From positions 1 through 6,081 of the forward strand of contig JAGHDB010000103.1 in the NCBI GenBank assembly GCA_021160155.1: a stretch of DNA of 6,081 nucleotides. Reading direction: 5' to 3'. A program made the position numbers and the translations under genes. Under the pieces are notes generated by a model that was given only the letters and a program-made list of their open reading frames with translations, searched no databases and had not been told where the DNA came from. This document shows, one piece after another, positions 1 through 6,081 of the stretch; the first letter of the stretch is position 1; each line of letters begins with the position of its first letter. This DNA is from Bacteroidales bacterium. Its GTDB lineage: Bacteria; Bacteroidota; Bacteroidia; Bacteroidales; UBA12481.

Positions 1-1
1 G

Positions 2-925
2 ATCTATGCACTGATGCCGGCTTTAGCCGTCTCTCTGTTTTTATTCGGACTGGGAGCATTAGTGGTCACGGGGGTAGCTGTCGTTTCTTGTGTGTTGTTT
101 GAATACCTGATTGCCCGTTTTATTCTGAAAACTCAACCTGCTTTAGGGGACGGATCAGCAATTCTAACCGGTTTGTTATTGGCTTTTAACGTACCGAGTA
201 ATCTGCCGGTATGGATTATTCTTATCGGGAGTCTGGTAGCCATCGGAATTGGAAAGATGTCGTTCGGGGGATTGGGAAAAAACCTGTTTAATCCGGCATT
301 GGTAGGCAGGGTTTTTTTACTGATTTCATTTCCTGTGCAAATGACTTCCTGGCCTAAAGCAGTGGAAGCCCGTTGGAATTATTTGGATGCCACTACCGGT
401 GCAACTCCGCTGGGCCTTCTGAAAGAGGGATTGAAAAACGGGGAACCCCTCTCTAGTGTAATGGACGAGATACCTGATTATGTACACCTTTTCCTGGGAA
501 ATATCGGCGGGTCAATGTGTGAAATTTCTGCAGTAGTCTTGTTGTTAGGCGGACTCTACCTGCTGTGGAAAAAAGTGATTACCTGGCACATCCCCGTATC
601 AGTCCTGCTTACGGTTTTTGCATTTACCGGTATTTTATGGGCGATACATCCCGGTCAGTATGCCGATCCGGTTTTTCATATTCTTTCCGGCGGTGTGATG
701 CTGGGTGCTGTTTATATGGCAACCGATATGGTGACGTCACCCATGTCGCATACCGGTCAGATTATTTTCGGTATGGGTATCGGTGTTATTACCGTTCTGA
801 TCAGGGTGTTCGGATCTTATCCCGAGGGTGTTTCATTTGCCATCCTGATTATGAATGCTTTTGTTCCATTGATTGACAGATATTTCAAGCCTAAAAGGTT
901 TGGGGAGGTAATAAAAAATGGCTAA
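2..925 (+). CDS. rnfD: RnfD, membrane flavoprotein subunit of the Rnf complex (5' end cut off by window)
   Basis: Integral membrane subunit of the Rnf complex, which transfers electrons between ferredoxin and NAD+ coupled to Na+/H+ translocation. The frame is open from base 2 and 307 residues are visible. The ATG at 14 is internal, because the preceding codons (I-Y-A-L) continue the hydrophobic helix; roughly 20-40 residues are probably missing. Counting from the first visible codon, the motif DATTGATPL is at 129-137, and Thr135 is the expected site of covalent FMN attachment by ApbE. The family motifs LFNPA (95-99) and ATDMVTSP (240-247) are present, with several hydrophobic helices between them. 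It overlaps rnfG by 8 bp. NqrB is the homologous alternative, but the gene order, the short RnfG-type neighbour and the absence of nqrF favour Rnf. The promoter lies outside the window. Confidence 0.95.
   Translation: MYALMPALAVSLFLFGLGALVVTGVAVVSCVLFEYLIARFILKTQPALGDGSAILTGLLLAFNVPSNLPVWIILIGSLVAIGIGKMSFGGLGKNLFNPALVGRVFLLISFPVQMTSWPKAVEARWNYLDATTGATPLGLLKEGLKNGEPLSSVMDEIPDYVHLFLGNIGGSMCEISAVVLLLGGLYLLWKKVITWHIPVSVLLTVFAFTGILWAIHPGQYADPVFHILSGGVMLGAVYMATDMVTSPMSHTGQIIFGMGIGVITVLIRVFGSYPEGVSFAILIMNAFVPLIDRYFKPKRFGEVIKNG
902..909 (+). promoter_or_regulatory. Shine-Dalgarno sequence for rnfG
   Basis: GGGGAGGT lies inside the 3' end of rnfD, 8 bases before the rnfG ATG at 918. The GGAGGT core is a strong match to the standard anti-Shine-Dalgarno. 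It fixes the rnfG start at 918 and is notable because Bacteroidota genes generally lack such motifs. Part of the signal could be a by-product of the codons for the RnfD tail (F-G-E-V). Confidence 0.6.
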
Positions 926-1490
926 AAAAGAATCCAGCTTTAAAAACATGGTGATTACACTGCTGGTGGTCACTGTTTTGGCTTCTTCAGCCCTGGCCTA
1001 TATCAACGAACTGACTAAAGGCCCGATTGAAGAAGCCAAACTGAAAGCAAAACTGGAAGCCATCGGTAAGGTGGTTCCGGAGTTTAATAACAATCCGAGT
1101 GAAGAGATGTACACCATTCAATCCGACCTGGGTGAGCTTGAATGCTATCCGGCTAAACAGTCGGACAAATTGGTTGGAACAGCTATCAGTACGCTGACAA
1201 AACTGGGGTTTTCCGGAACTATCCGGATTATGGTCGGCATCTCACCCGAAGGTAAAATAATTAACTCTGTGGTCCTGGAACATAGCGAGACACCCGGATT
1301 AGGCAGTAAAATGACACAGGCAAAATTTAAAGACCAGTTTAAGAACCTGGATCCTGCAAAAGAGGAGCTGAAAGTAACCAAAGACGGAGGGGTGATTGAT
1401 GCTATTACCGCCTCAACCATTACGTCAAGGGCATATTGTGACGCGGTTCAAAGAGCTTATAATGCATACAGGAAAGGAGGCCTTAAATGA
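918..1490 (+). CDS. rnfG: RnfG, FMN-binding periplasm-facing subunit of the Rnf complex
   Basis: Carries a covalently bound FMN in the electron path of the Rnf complex. The protein has 190 residues. It starts with a short basic N-terminus, then one transmembrane anchor (about 10-29), followed by a soluble FMN-binding domain. Visible family motifs are SETPGLGS (123-130) and DAITASTITS (161-170), with Thr167 the expected phosphoester-linked flavin site. The usual S/T-G-A-T core reads T-A-S-T here, so Gly is replaced by Ala and Ala by Ser. The length fits RnfG and is shorter than NqrC (about 250 residues). The ATG at 918 overlaps the rnfD stop by 8 bp and has a good Shine-Dalgarno sequence. The gene's own stop overlaps the rnfE start in an ATGA, indicating translational coupling within one operon. 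Confidence 0.95.
   Translation: MAKKESSFKNMVITLLVVTVLASSALAYINELTKGPIEEAKLKAKLEAIGKVVPEFNNNPSEEMYTIQSDLGELECYPAKQSDKLVGTAISTLTKLGFSGTIRIMVGISPEGKIINSVVLEHSETPGLGSKMTQAKFKDQFKNLDPAKEELKVTKDGGVIDAITASTITSRAYCDAVQRAYNAYRKGGLK
1473..1480 (+). promoter_or_regulatory. Shine-Dalgarno sequence for rnfE
   Basis: AAAGGAGG is placed 6 bases before the rnfE ATG at 1487, inside the last codons of rnfG (R-K-G-G). It matches the canonical anti-Shine-Dalgarno perfectly and combines with the ATGA stop/start overlap, suggesting coupled translation or re-initiation of rnfE. Confidence 0.6.
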
Positions 1491-2077
1491 ATCAGTGGCA
1501 AAATTTCTCAAAAGGTTTTTTTAAAGAGAACGGAGTTTTTGTGCTTCTGTTGGGGATGTGCCCGACTTTAGGTGTAACCTCTTCAGCCATTAACGGGTTG
1601 GGGATGGGATTGGCAACTACTTTTGTATTGGTGATGTCAAATGTGGTGATCTCACTCATTAAGAATTTGGTCCCCGATAAAGTCAGAATTCCTGTTTTTA
1701 TTGTGGTGATCGCTTCGTTTGTAACCATTGTTCAAATGACGATGGAAGCTTTTGTGCCGGCACTCTTTAAAGCACTGGGAGTCTTTATCCCGCTTATTGT
1801 GGTCAACTGCATTATTCTCGGACGGGCCGAAGCTTTTGCTTCGAAAAATAATGTACTCTCTTCGCTGTTAGACGGACTGGGTATTGGTCTGGGATTTGCC
1901 ATGGCACTGACCATGTTGGGGTCAATCCGTGAAATTTTAGGTAACGGATCCCTTTTTAATTTCAAATTTGTTCCGGAGGATGCATCTACCATGCTGGTAT
2001 TTGTGCTTTCTCCGGGTGCTTTTATTGTTTTGGGTTACCTGATTGCCCTGGTTAACCGAATTCGTAAAGTGAGTTAA
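1487..2077 (+). CDS. rnfE: RnfE, integral membrane subunit of the Rnf complex
   Basis: Polytopic inner-membrane subunit, paralogous to RnfA, with which it pairs in inverted topology. In the Nqr/Rnf family each of the pair supplies two cysteines to an iron-sulfur centre buried in the membrane. The 196 residues contain about six hydrophobic helices. The two expected cysteines are in GMCPTLGV (Cys25) and VNCIILGRAEAFA (Cys108). The IREILGNGS segment (147-155) is also typical of RnfE/NqrD. The length is somewhat shorter at the C-terminus than enterobacterial RsxE (about 230 residues), as expected for the compact form. The start is fixed by the ATGA overlap with rnfG and a perfect Shine-Dalgarno sequence. 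NqrD is the only serious alternative and is disfavoured by the operon context. Confidence 0.95.
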   Translation: MNQWQNFSKGFFKENGVFVLLLGMCPTLGVTSSAINGLGMGLATTFVLVMSNVVISLIKNLVPDKVRIPVFIVVIASFVTIVQMTMEAFVPALFKALGVFIPLIVVNCIILGRAEAFASKNNVLSSLLDGLGIGLGFAMALTMLGSIREILGNGSLFNFKFVPEDASTMLVFVLSPGAFIVLGYLIALVNRIRKVS

Positions 2078-2095
2078 TCCTGAAAAACAAAAGAG

Positions 2096-2668
2096 ATGAA
2101 TTTAATTGTAATTATAATAGGCGCCATATTTGTTAACAACATTGTTCTTAACAAGTTTCTGGGAATATGTCCGTTTCTGGGTGTTTCGAACCGTGTAAGT
2201 ACTGCTGTCGGGATGGCCGGAGCAGTGGCTTTTGTCATGGTGCTGTCAACTATGGTCACCTGGTTGTTGCAACGTTATTTACTGGATCCTTTTGGTATTG
2301 CTTTTATGCAAACCATCACTTTTATTCTGGTTATTGCCGCATTGGTTCAACTGGTTGAAATCATCCTGAAAAAAGTATCTCCGTCGCTGTATCAGGCACT
2401 TGGGGTTTACCTTCCTCTGATTACAACCAACTGTGCCATTCTGGGAGTTGCAGTGCTTACCATTCAAAATGATTTTAACCTGATTCAGGGCGTGGTATAT
2501 GCACTCTCAAATGCCATAGGATTCGGACTTGCTCTGGTGATCTTTGCAGGTTTGCGTGAACGGATGGATCTGGCGAATATTCCTAAAGGTATGCGTGGAA
2601 TACCGATCTCCCTCGTGGTGGCCGGATTACTTGCCATGGCTTTCATGGGCTTCTCCGGTATTGTCTGA
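2096..2668 (+). CDS. rnfA: RnfA, integral membrane subunit of the Rnf complex
   Basis: Partner of RnfE in the membrane core of the Rnf complex. The 190 residues match the family length (RsxA of E. coli is 193). Cys25 in GICPFLGV and Cys113 in TNCAILGVAV are the expected iron-sulfur ligands. The same two motif contexts occur in RnfE, showing the ancient duplication. AGLRERMDLANIPKGMRG (151-168) is a characteristic RnfA loop. The gene follows rnfE after an 18-bp gap that has only an A-rich leader (AAAAGAG just before the ATG) and no clear Shine-Dalgarno sequence. It is the last gene of the operon: there is no rnfB or nqrF downstream, and the next gene is convergent. This fits the rnfBCDGEA order and argues against Nqr, where nqrF would follow. 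Confidence 0.95.
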   Translation: MNLIVIIIGAIFVNNIVLNKFLGICPFLGVSNRVSTAVGMAGAVAFVMVLSTMVTWLLQRYLLDPFGIAFMQTITFILVIAALVQLVEIILKKVSPSLYQALGVYLPLITTNCAILGVAVLTIQNDFNLIQGVVYALSNAIGFGLALVIFAGLRERMDLANIPKGMRGIPISLVVAGLLAMAFMGFSGIV

Positions 2669-2742
2669 TATCCTTATTTTATAACCATCTAAACCATCTA
2701 AACCATCTAAACCTTCTATAAGCTTTCTAAACTCTTTTTCCC
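2669..2742. other. Convergent intergenic region between rnfA and tsaD
   Basis: This 74-bp gap separates the 3' ends of rnfA (+) and tsaD (-). It holds a 9-bp tandem repeat, then a pyrimidine-rich tract (about 2731-2742). I found no GC-rich hairpin followed by a T-run on either strand. The best inverted pair is only 5 bp (TTATA 2679-2683 with TATAA 2717-2721) flanking the repeats, which is too weak to call an intrinsic terminator. Transcription of both operons must end in or near here by a means I cannot see. Confidence 0.7.
2683..2718. repeat. Tandem repeat, 9-bp unit AACCATCTA, four copies
   Basis: Three perfect copies of AACCATCTA (2683-2691, 2692-2700, 2701-2709) are followed by one copy with a single change, AACCTTCTA (2710-2718). 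A decayed copy (AGCTTTCTA, 2721-2729) and AACTCTTTT may continue the series. The repeat is noncoding and lies 14 bp past the rnfA stop. The unit length is a multiple of three, but no frame here belongs to a gene. It could be slippage-generated sequence or a 3'-UTR element; its function is unknown. Confidence 0.9.
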
Positions 2743-3783
2743 CTATTTCTCTTCCCATCCTCTTGCTTCAGGAGCTACATCCTGACCTGAGAACGCTCCT
2801 TTTAAATATTTGTAATACCCGGTAATGGCTATCATGGCTGCATTATCTGTGGTATAGGCTGATTCAGGGATATAAATGTTCCATCCCTGCTTACGGGCTT
2901 CCTGCCGAAGTGCAGATTGTAGTCCTGAATTGGCAGAAACCCCGCCGGCAAGGGCAATATTACGTATGCCGGTTTGTATTACTGCCAAACGTAATTTATT
3001 TAAAAGGATCTCTATGATCGTATGTTGCAGGGAAGCACAAAGATCTTCCCGGCGCTTTTCAATAAAATATGGATCTTCATGAATTCGGTCACGAATAAAA
3101 TAGAGAAACGAAGTTTTCAGCCCGCTGAAACTGTAATTGAGATCCTTCAGCCTGGGTTTGCTGAAAGTAAATGCGTCCGGGTTGCCTTTTTGTGCAAGTT
3201 GATCTACTGCCGGTCCTGCAGGGTAGGTCAACCCAATGACTTTGCCGCATTTATCGAAAGCTTCGCCCGCAGCATCATCAATGGTTTGCCCGATGATCTC
3301 CATCTCAAGATAATCACGTACCACAACAATCTGGGTATGGCCTCCTGAAACCAATAAACAAAGAAATGGAAAGGGAGGTGAGCCGGTTATAACCTGAGCG
3401 GACCGCTTTTTCTGATCCCGGATGAACAGGGCCAGAATATGTCCCTGCAGGTGATTGACAGCGATCAGGGGAATATTCAATGCCAGAGCTAACCCTTTGG
3501 CAAAGGAACTCCCTACCAATAATGAGCCCATTAATCCGGGACCGCGTGTAAATGCTACTGCACTTAAATCGTTTACAGTGATACCTGACTGGTTAATTGC
3601 CTGTTTTGCAACCGGAATGATATTTTGCTGGTGAGCTCTTGAAGCCAGTTCCGGTACTACTCCGCCGAATTCACGATGAACTTCCTGGTTCGCAATAAGG
3701 TTGGATAAAAGAACACCATCCCGGATTACGGCTGCTCCCGTATCATCGCAAGATGATTCTATTCCGAGAATGACGGTTTTCAT
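2743..3783 (-). CDS. tsaD: TsaD, tRNA N6-threonylcarbamoyladenosine (t6A37) synthase catalytic subunit
   Basis: Cytoplasmic ASKHA-fold enzyme that, with TsaB and TsaE, transfers the threonylcarbamoyl group from threonylcarbamoyl-AMP (made by TsaC/TsaC2) to A37 of ANN-decoding tRNAs. The 346 residues match the family length. Motifs seen are ESSCDDTGAAV (9-19), NHLQGH (110-115), SGGHT (146-150), DDAAGEAFDK (169-178), GGVSANSGL (280-288) and TTDNAAM (311-317). His111, His115 and Asp313 are the expected metal ligands. A basic loop at about 122-137 (RDQKKRS and following) between the metal site and SGGHT appears slightly longer than in E. coli TsaD. The ATG at 3783 gives the standard M-K-T-V-I-L-G-I-E start. 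It is convergent with rnfA and divergent from the TamB-like gene. It has no Shine-Dalgarno sequence, and a promoter-like match sits almost on the start codon. Confidence 0.97.
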   Translation of the reverse strand: MKTVILGIESSCDDTGAAVIRDGVLLSNLIANQEVHREFGGVVPELASRAHQQNIIPVAKQAINQSGITVNDLSAVAFTRGPGLMGSLLVGSSFAKGLALALNIPLIAVNHLQGHILALFIRDQKKRSAQVITGSPPFPFLCLLVSGGHTQIVVVRDYLEMEIIGQTIDDAAGEAFDKCGKVIGLTYPAGPAVDQLAQKGNPDAFTFSKPRLKDLNYSFSGLKTSFLYFIRDRIHEDPYFIEKRREDLCASLQHTIIEILLNKLRLAVIQTGIRNIALAGGVSANSGLQSALRQEARKQGWNIYIPESAYTTDNAAMIAITGYYKYLKGAFSGQDVAPEARGWEEK

Positions 3784-3792
3784 ATAACAGCT

Positions 3793-3820
3793 ATTAAAAG
3801 GCTTTTTATTATTTTGTCAA
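3793..3820 (-). promoter_or_regulatory. Candidate promoter for tsaD
   Basis: On the - strand TTGACA (3815-3820) is followed after 16 bp by TTTAAT (3793-3798), five of six matches to TATAAT. Transcription would begin a few bases before the ATG at 3783, giving an almost leaderless mRNA. The Bacteroidota housekeeping sigma prefers TTTG / TAnnTTTG, and I see no exact TAnnTTTG in this gap on either strand, so this match may be coincidental in AT-rich DNA. Confidence 0.3.
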
Positions 3821-3843
3821 GGTTTAAGGGTGGTTAAAAATAC

Positions 3844-3856
3844 GAAAGAATCTTTC
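3844..3856. promoter_or_regulatory. 13-bp palindrome next to the tamB-like start
   Basis: GAAAGA-A-TCTTTC is a perfect inverted repeat with 6-bp arms around a single base. It ends one base before the proposed TTG start at 3858. It could be an operator. Its left arm could also simply be the A/G-rich leader of the gene. There is no direct evidence of binding. Confidence 0.3.
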
Positions 3857-3857
3857 A

Positions 3858-6081
3858 TTGAAACACCGTTTACTGCATAGAATGGGAGTAGCCATTATGA
3901 TTTTGGCTGTTTTGGGGCTTTTGATTTTACTTACAGCCCGTTCTTCCTGGGTACAAACCAAAGTGGCAACTATTTGGTTAACACGCATTGAAGCTGCTTC
4001 TGATGCTGAATTGTCAGTCGGGAAAATAAAAGTGAGATGGCCGTTTGGTATCCGGATTGAGAATCTTCTGGTAAAGGGCCCATTGTCGGATACATTATTT
4101 TATTCTCCATGGATACATGTTTCAATTAACCACCTGAATTTAAAAAAACGCCGCTTCCGGATCGGTAATGTTTTGCTATCTGATCCGGTGATCCGGATCA
4201 AACAACTTCCAGACGGGAGAATGAATTATTATTCACTTGTAAAAGTTTTTAAGAGCGGGGATACAGTGGGTAATGAACGGTTTGATTTTCATTGTGACCG
4301 GTTGACATTGCATCATGGGAAATTTCAGTATCGTAAATTCGGAGCTCTTCCTGAGCCACATCAATTAAATACTAATGACTTGTTTGTAACTGATATTGAA
4401 GCGGATATAGCCGGTATCTCCCGAACAATGAAAGGATGGTCAGCAAAGATTGATCATATGAGTTTCAAAGAACAGAGTGGATTGATCCTGAATGAACTGA
4501 CCTCAAAAGTTGAACAGGATACTATGACTGTTCATATATCACGGTTGCATCTTCAAACGGAATTTTCAACACTGATTCTTCCGGATGCTCAATGGATGAT
4601 TTTTAAAACTCACCTAAAGAACGATTCTGATAATCTGCATCTCAGAATCAGTCGAGGATCTCAAATTGATTTTCGTGATATTACCTGTATTACGGGCCAG
4701 AAAATAAACCTTCCACCGCTGTATCTTAGTGGAAATTATACGGGATCGATTCGCCATGGTGTTTTTCGCAACGGAAACATAAACCTCGAAGGAGTGGTCT
4801 CTTATATTGGATCGTTCAATTACCGGTATACGGGAGACTGGATGGATTCATATATTGATATGAATTGCAGGCAATTAGCTTTGGATTTAAATGGTTTACA
4901 GGAGAAAGCGTTAAACGGACAGATCCCGGGCCTGGTATCCGGTATTCCCGCTTCGCTTACCGAACTGGGTCGTGTGGGTTTTGAAGGAACCTTGCAGGGA
5001 ACGCCGGGTGATTTTACCAATCAGGGAATCTGGCATACCACGATGGGAGAACTGCATACCGGATTGAGAGTTGAGAAAGATAGTGCCACTTCACATTTCC
5101 TCGTAAAAGGTACTCTGGAGTCAGAAGCACTTAATCCAAATCTTTTATCCGGATGGCAGTTGCCATTTTCAAGGCTGGCATTTACCGTGCAGGTGGATGG
5201 TATTTGGGACGGTCATGATCATTGGATTGCAGGTGTTACTGGTGATCTGCAGCAATTCAGGTACCGGGGTAAGGATTTTCATCATCTGAAAATTAACGGA
5301 TTAACCGGAGATCAGGGGTTTCAGGGAAATCTGAAGTTGAATGATCCGGATTTGCAGTTTGAATTCAGTGGCGGATTGGATCTCAGCGGTACGGTTCCGG
5401 CAGTTGATGTGGATCTGAATATCGGATATGCCAGCCTGGTAAATCTGGGATTTGTGACCCATGATACACTGGCAGAACTTCAGATGAAGATGCAGGGTGA
5501 GTTTAAAGGAAACAATCTGGATGATTTGAGCGGCCAATTATGGATTGAAAACTCAAAATATACGAATTCAAACGGTGTTCTTCCGGTTAGTGATCTTTCT
5601 TTTAGTATCCGTCCGGAAATGGGTGGTCGAAAATTCATACTGAATTCTGAATACGTGGATGCCCGTGTGATAGGAGCTATTTATCCCGGTAAACTCCTGC
5701 AGCAGCTCAGTCAACTATCCGCGGATTACCTGCCGCTTGAAACATCCGAAAATTCCCTTTCATCAGAAAAGAATCTTAATAATTTTTCGTTTAATATCAA
5801 CCTGAAAAATCCTGCTCCCGTTACCCGAACGCTTTTACCTTTTGTTCAGACCAAAGATAATACCCAGATCAGCGGACAGTACAATGCAGAGAATCAAAAG
5901 ATCTATATTGAAGGGTCTTCGCCCCAGTTTGCTCTCGGTCATACGCAATATACCAATCTGTTCTTCCAGCTTGAATCTTTTAAGGATAGCCTGACCCTGA
6001 TCGGTCAGCTTGATAAACTTCAATTCGATCTCTATTCTCGGTATGACCAAATCAAATTAAATTGTCATCTGACTTCAGGAC
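3858..6081 (+). CDS. TamB/AsmA-like envelope protein, N-terminal part (runs off the window)
   Basis: A single open frame without a stop to the window end gives 741 codons. From the TTG at 3858 the protein begins MKHRLLHRMGVAIM. This is a basic segment, then one transmembrane helix (about 9-26), then SSWVQTKVATIWL, the region that follows the anchor in TamB-like proteins. The rest is beta-rich, repetitive, soluble sequence with alternating hydrophobic residues, for example SVGKIKVRWPFGIRIENL and LPDGRMNYYSL (117 onward), typical of AsmA/TamB N-terminal regions. Members of this family span the periplasm from an inner-membrane anchor and are implicated in lipid transport and outer-membrane protein assembly. 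Bacteroidota versions usually exceed 1,300 residues, so the C-terminal DUF490/TamB domain would lie beyond the window and cannot be confirmed. The ATGs at 3882 and 3897 are alternative starts, but they lose the basic N-terminus. No Shine-Dalgarno sequence is seen. Confidence 0.85.
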   Translation, partial: MKHRLLHRMGVAIMILAVLGLLILLTARSSWVQTKVATIWLTRIEAASDAELSVGKIKVRWPFGIRIENLLVKGPLSDTLFYSPWIHVSINHLNLKKRRFRIGNVLLSDPVIRIKQLPDGRMNYYSLVKVFKSGDTVGNERFDFHCDRLTLHHGKFQYRKFGALPEPHQLNTNDLFVTDIEADIAGISRTMKGWSAKIDHMSFKEQSGLILNELTSKVEQDTMTVHISRLHLQTEFSTLILPDAQWMIFKTHLKNDSDNLHLRISRGSQIDFRDITCITGQKINLPPLYLSGNYTGSIRHGVFRNGNINLEGVVSYIGSFNYRYTGDWMDSYIDMNCRQLALDLNGLQEKALNGQIPGLVSGIPASLTELGRVGFEGTLQGTPGDFTNQGIWHTTMGELHTGLRVEKDSATSHFLVKGTLESEALNPNLLSGWQLPFSRLAFTVQVDGIWDGHDHWIAGVTGDLQQFRYRGKDFHHLKINGLTGDQGFQGNLKLNDPDLQFEFSGGLDLSGTVPAVDVDLNIGYASLVNLGFVTHDTLAELQMKMQGEFKGNNLDDLSGQLWIENSKYTNSNGVLPVSDLSFSIRPEMGGRKFILNSEYVDARVIGAIYPGKLLQQLSQLSADYLPLETSENSLSSEKNLNNFSFNINLKNPAPVTRTLLPFVQTKDNTQISGQYNAENQKIYIEGSSPQFALGHTQYTNLFFQLESFKDSLTLIGQLDKLQFDLYSRYDQIKLNCHLTSG

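Noticed and set aside
565..876. 103-residue + strand open frame inside rnfD
   Set aside because: It is a frame-shifted reading of rnfD membrane codons; the Cys/Tyr/Arg-rich product resembles no family.
1145..1420. 91-residue open frame on the - strand inside rnfG
   Set aside because: It lies entirely opposite a confidently identified gene, shows no recognisable domain, and has composition typical of an antisense shadow.
1..2668. Nqr operon (nqrBCDE) instead of Rnf
   Set aside because: The subunits are homologous in the same order, but the RnfG-type protein has only 190 residues, the first gene carries the RnfD-type DATTGATPL motif, and no nqrF follows the last gene.
2683..2718. CRISPR-like array
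   Set aside because: The unit is 9 bp and perfectly contiguous with no spacers, so it is a simple tandem repeat.
2669..2742. Intrinsic bidirectional terminator in the convergent gap
   Set aside because: There is no stable GC-rich stem; the best inverted pair is 5 bp of A/T around the repeats, without a proper T-run after it.
3022..3348. 108-residue + strand open frame opposite tsaD
   Set aside because: It is antisense to an intact tsaD with all catalytic motifs; there is no independent start signal or domain.
3807..3816. Bacteroidota -7 element TAnnTTTG for the TamB-like gene
   Set aside because: The closest match, TATTTTG, is one base short of the consensus spacing, so I did not annotate it.
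5835..6050. Short - strand open frames opposite the TamB-like gene (also near 4820-5020 and 5301-5537)
   Set aside because: All lie within the continuous + strand frame that reads as one TamB-like protein; none has a recognisable domain.

Overview
The window looks like chromosomal DNA of a Bacteroidota bacterium, most likely a Bacteroidia or Marinilabiliales-like anaerobe. The basis is the Rnf subunit order D-G-E-A with nothing following rnfA (which fits rnfBCDGEA), moderate GC, a tsaD gene divergent from a very large TamB-like gene, and mostly absent Shine-Dalgarno sequences. The genus assignment is inference; there is no rRNA or other marker gene in the window.

Left part (about 1-2668, + strand): the distal half of an rnf operon. 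It holds rnfD (5' end outside the window), rnfG, rnfE and rnfA, packed with an 8-bp overlap, a 4-bp overlap and an 18-bp gap. These are the membrane subunits of the Rnf complex, which passes electrons between ferredoxin and NAD and couples this to Na+ or H+ movement. The flavin-attachment threonine motifs (RnfD, RnfG) and the paired cysteines expected to hold the intramembrane iron-sulfur centre (RnfE, RnfA) are all present, so the visible subunits look functional. RnfB and RnfC would lie upstream.

Middle (2669-3783): a 74-bp convergent gap carries a short 9-bp tandem repeat. It is followed on the - strand by an intact tsaD, encoding the catalytic subunit for the universal t6A37 tRNA modification.

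Right part (3784-6081): a 74-bp divergent promoter region, then a long open frame on the + strand that runs off the window with no stop (741 codons visible). It encodes an N-terminally anchored AsmA/TamB-like envelope protein. It probably starts at a TTG codon at 3858, which adds a basic segment before the transmembrane anchor.

The window is core housekeeping and energy-metabolism DNA. I see no mobile element, tRNA, rRNA, CRISPR array or defence system, and no convincing evidence of a new system. The points worth a second look are small: Shine-Dalgarno motifs only at the overlapping rnf starts, the 9-bp repeat, a palindrome touching the tamB start, a sigma70-like near-leaderless tsaD promoter, and an altered flavinylation motif in RnfG.
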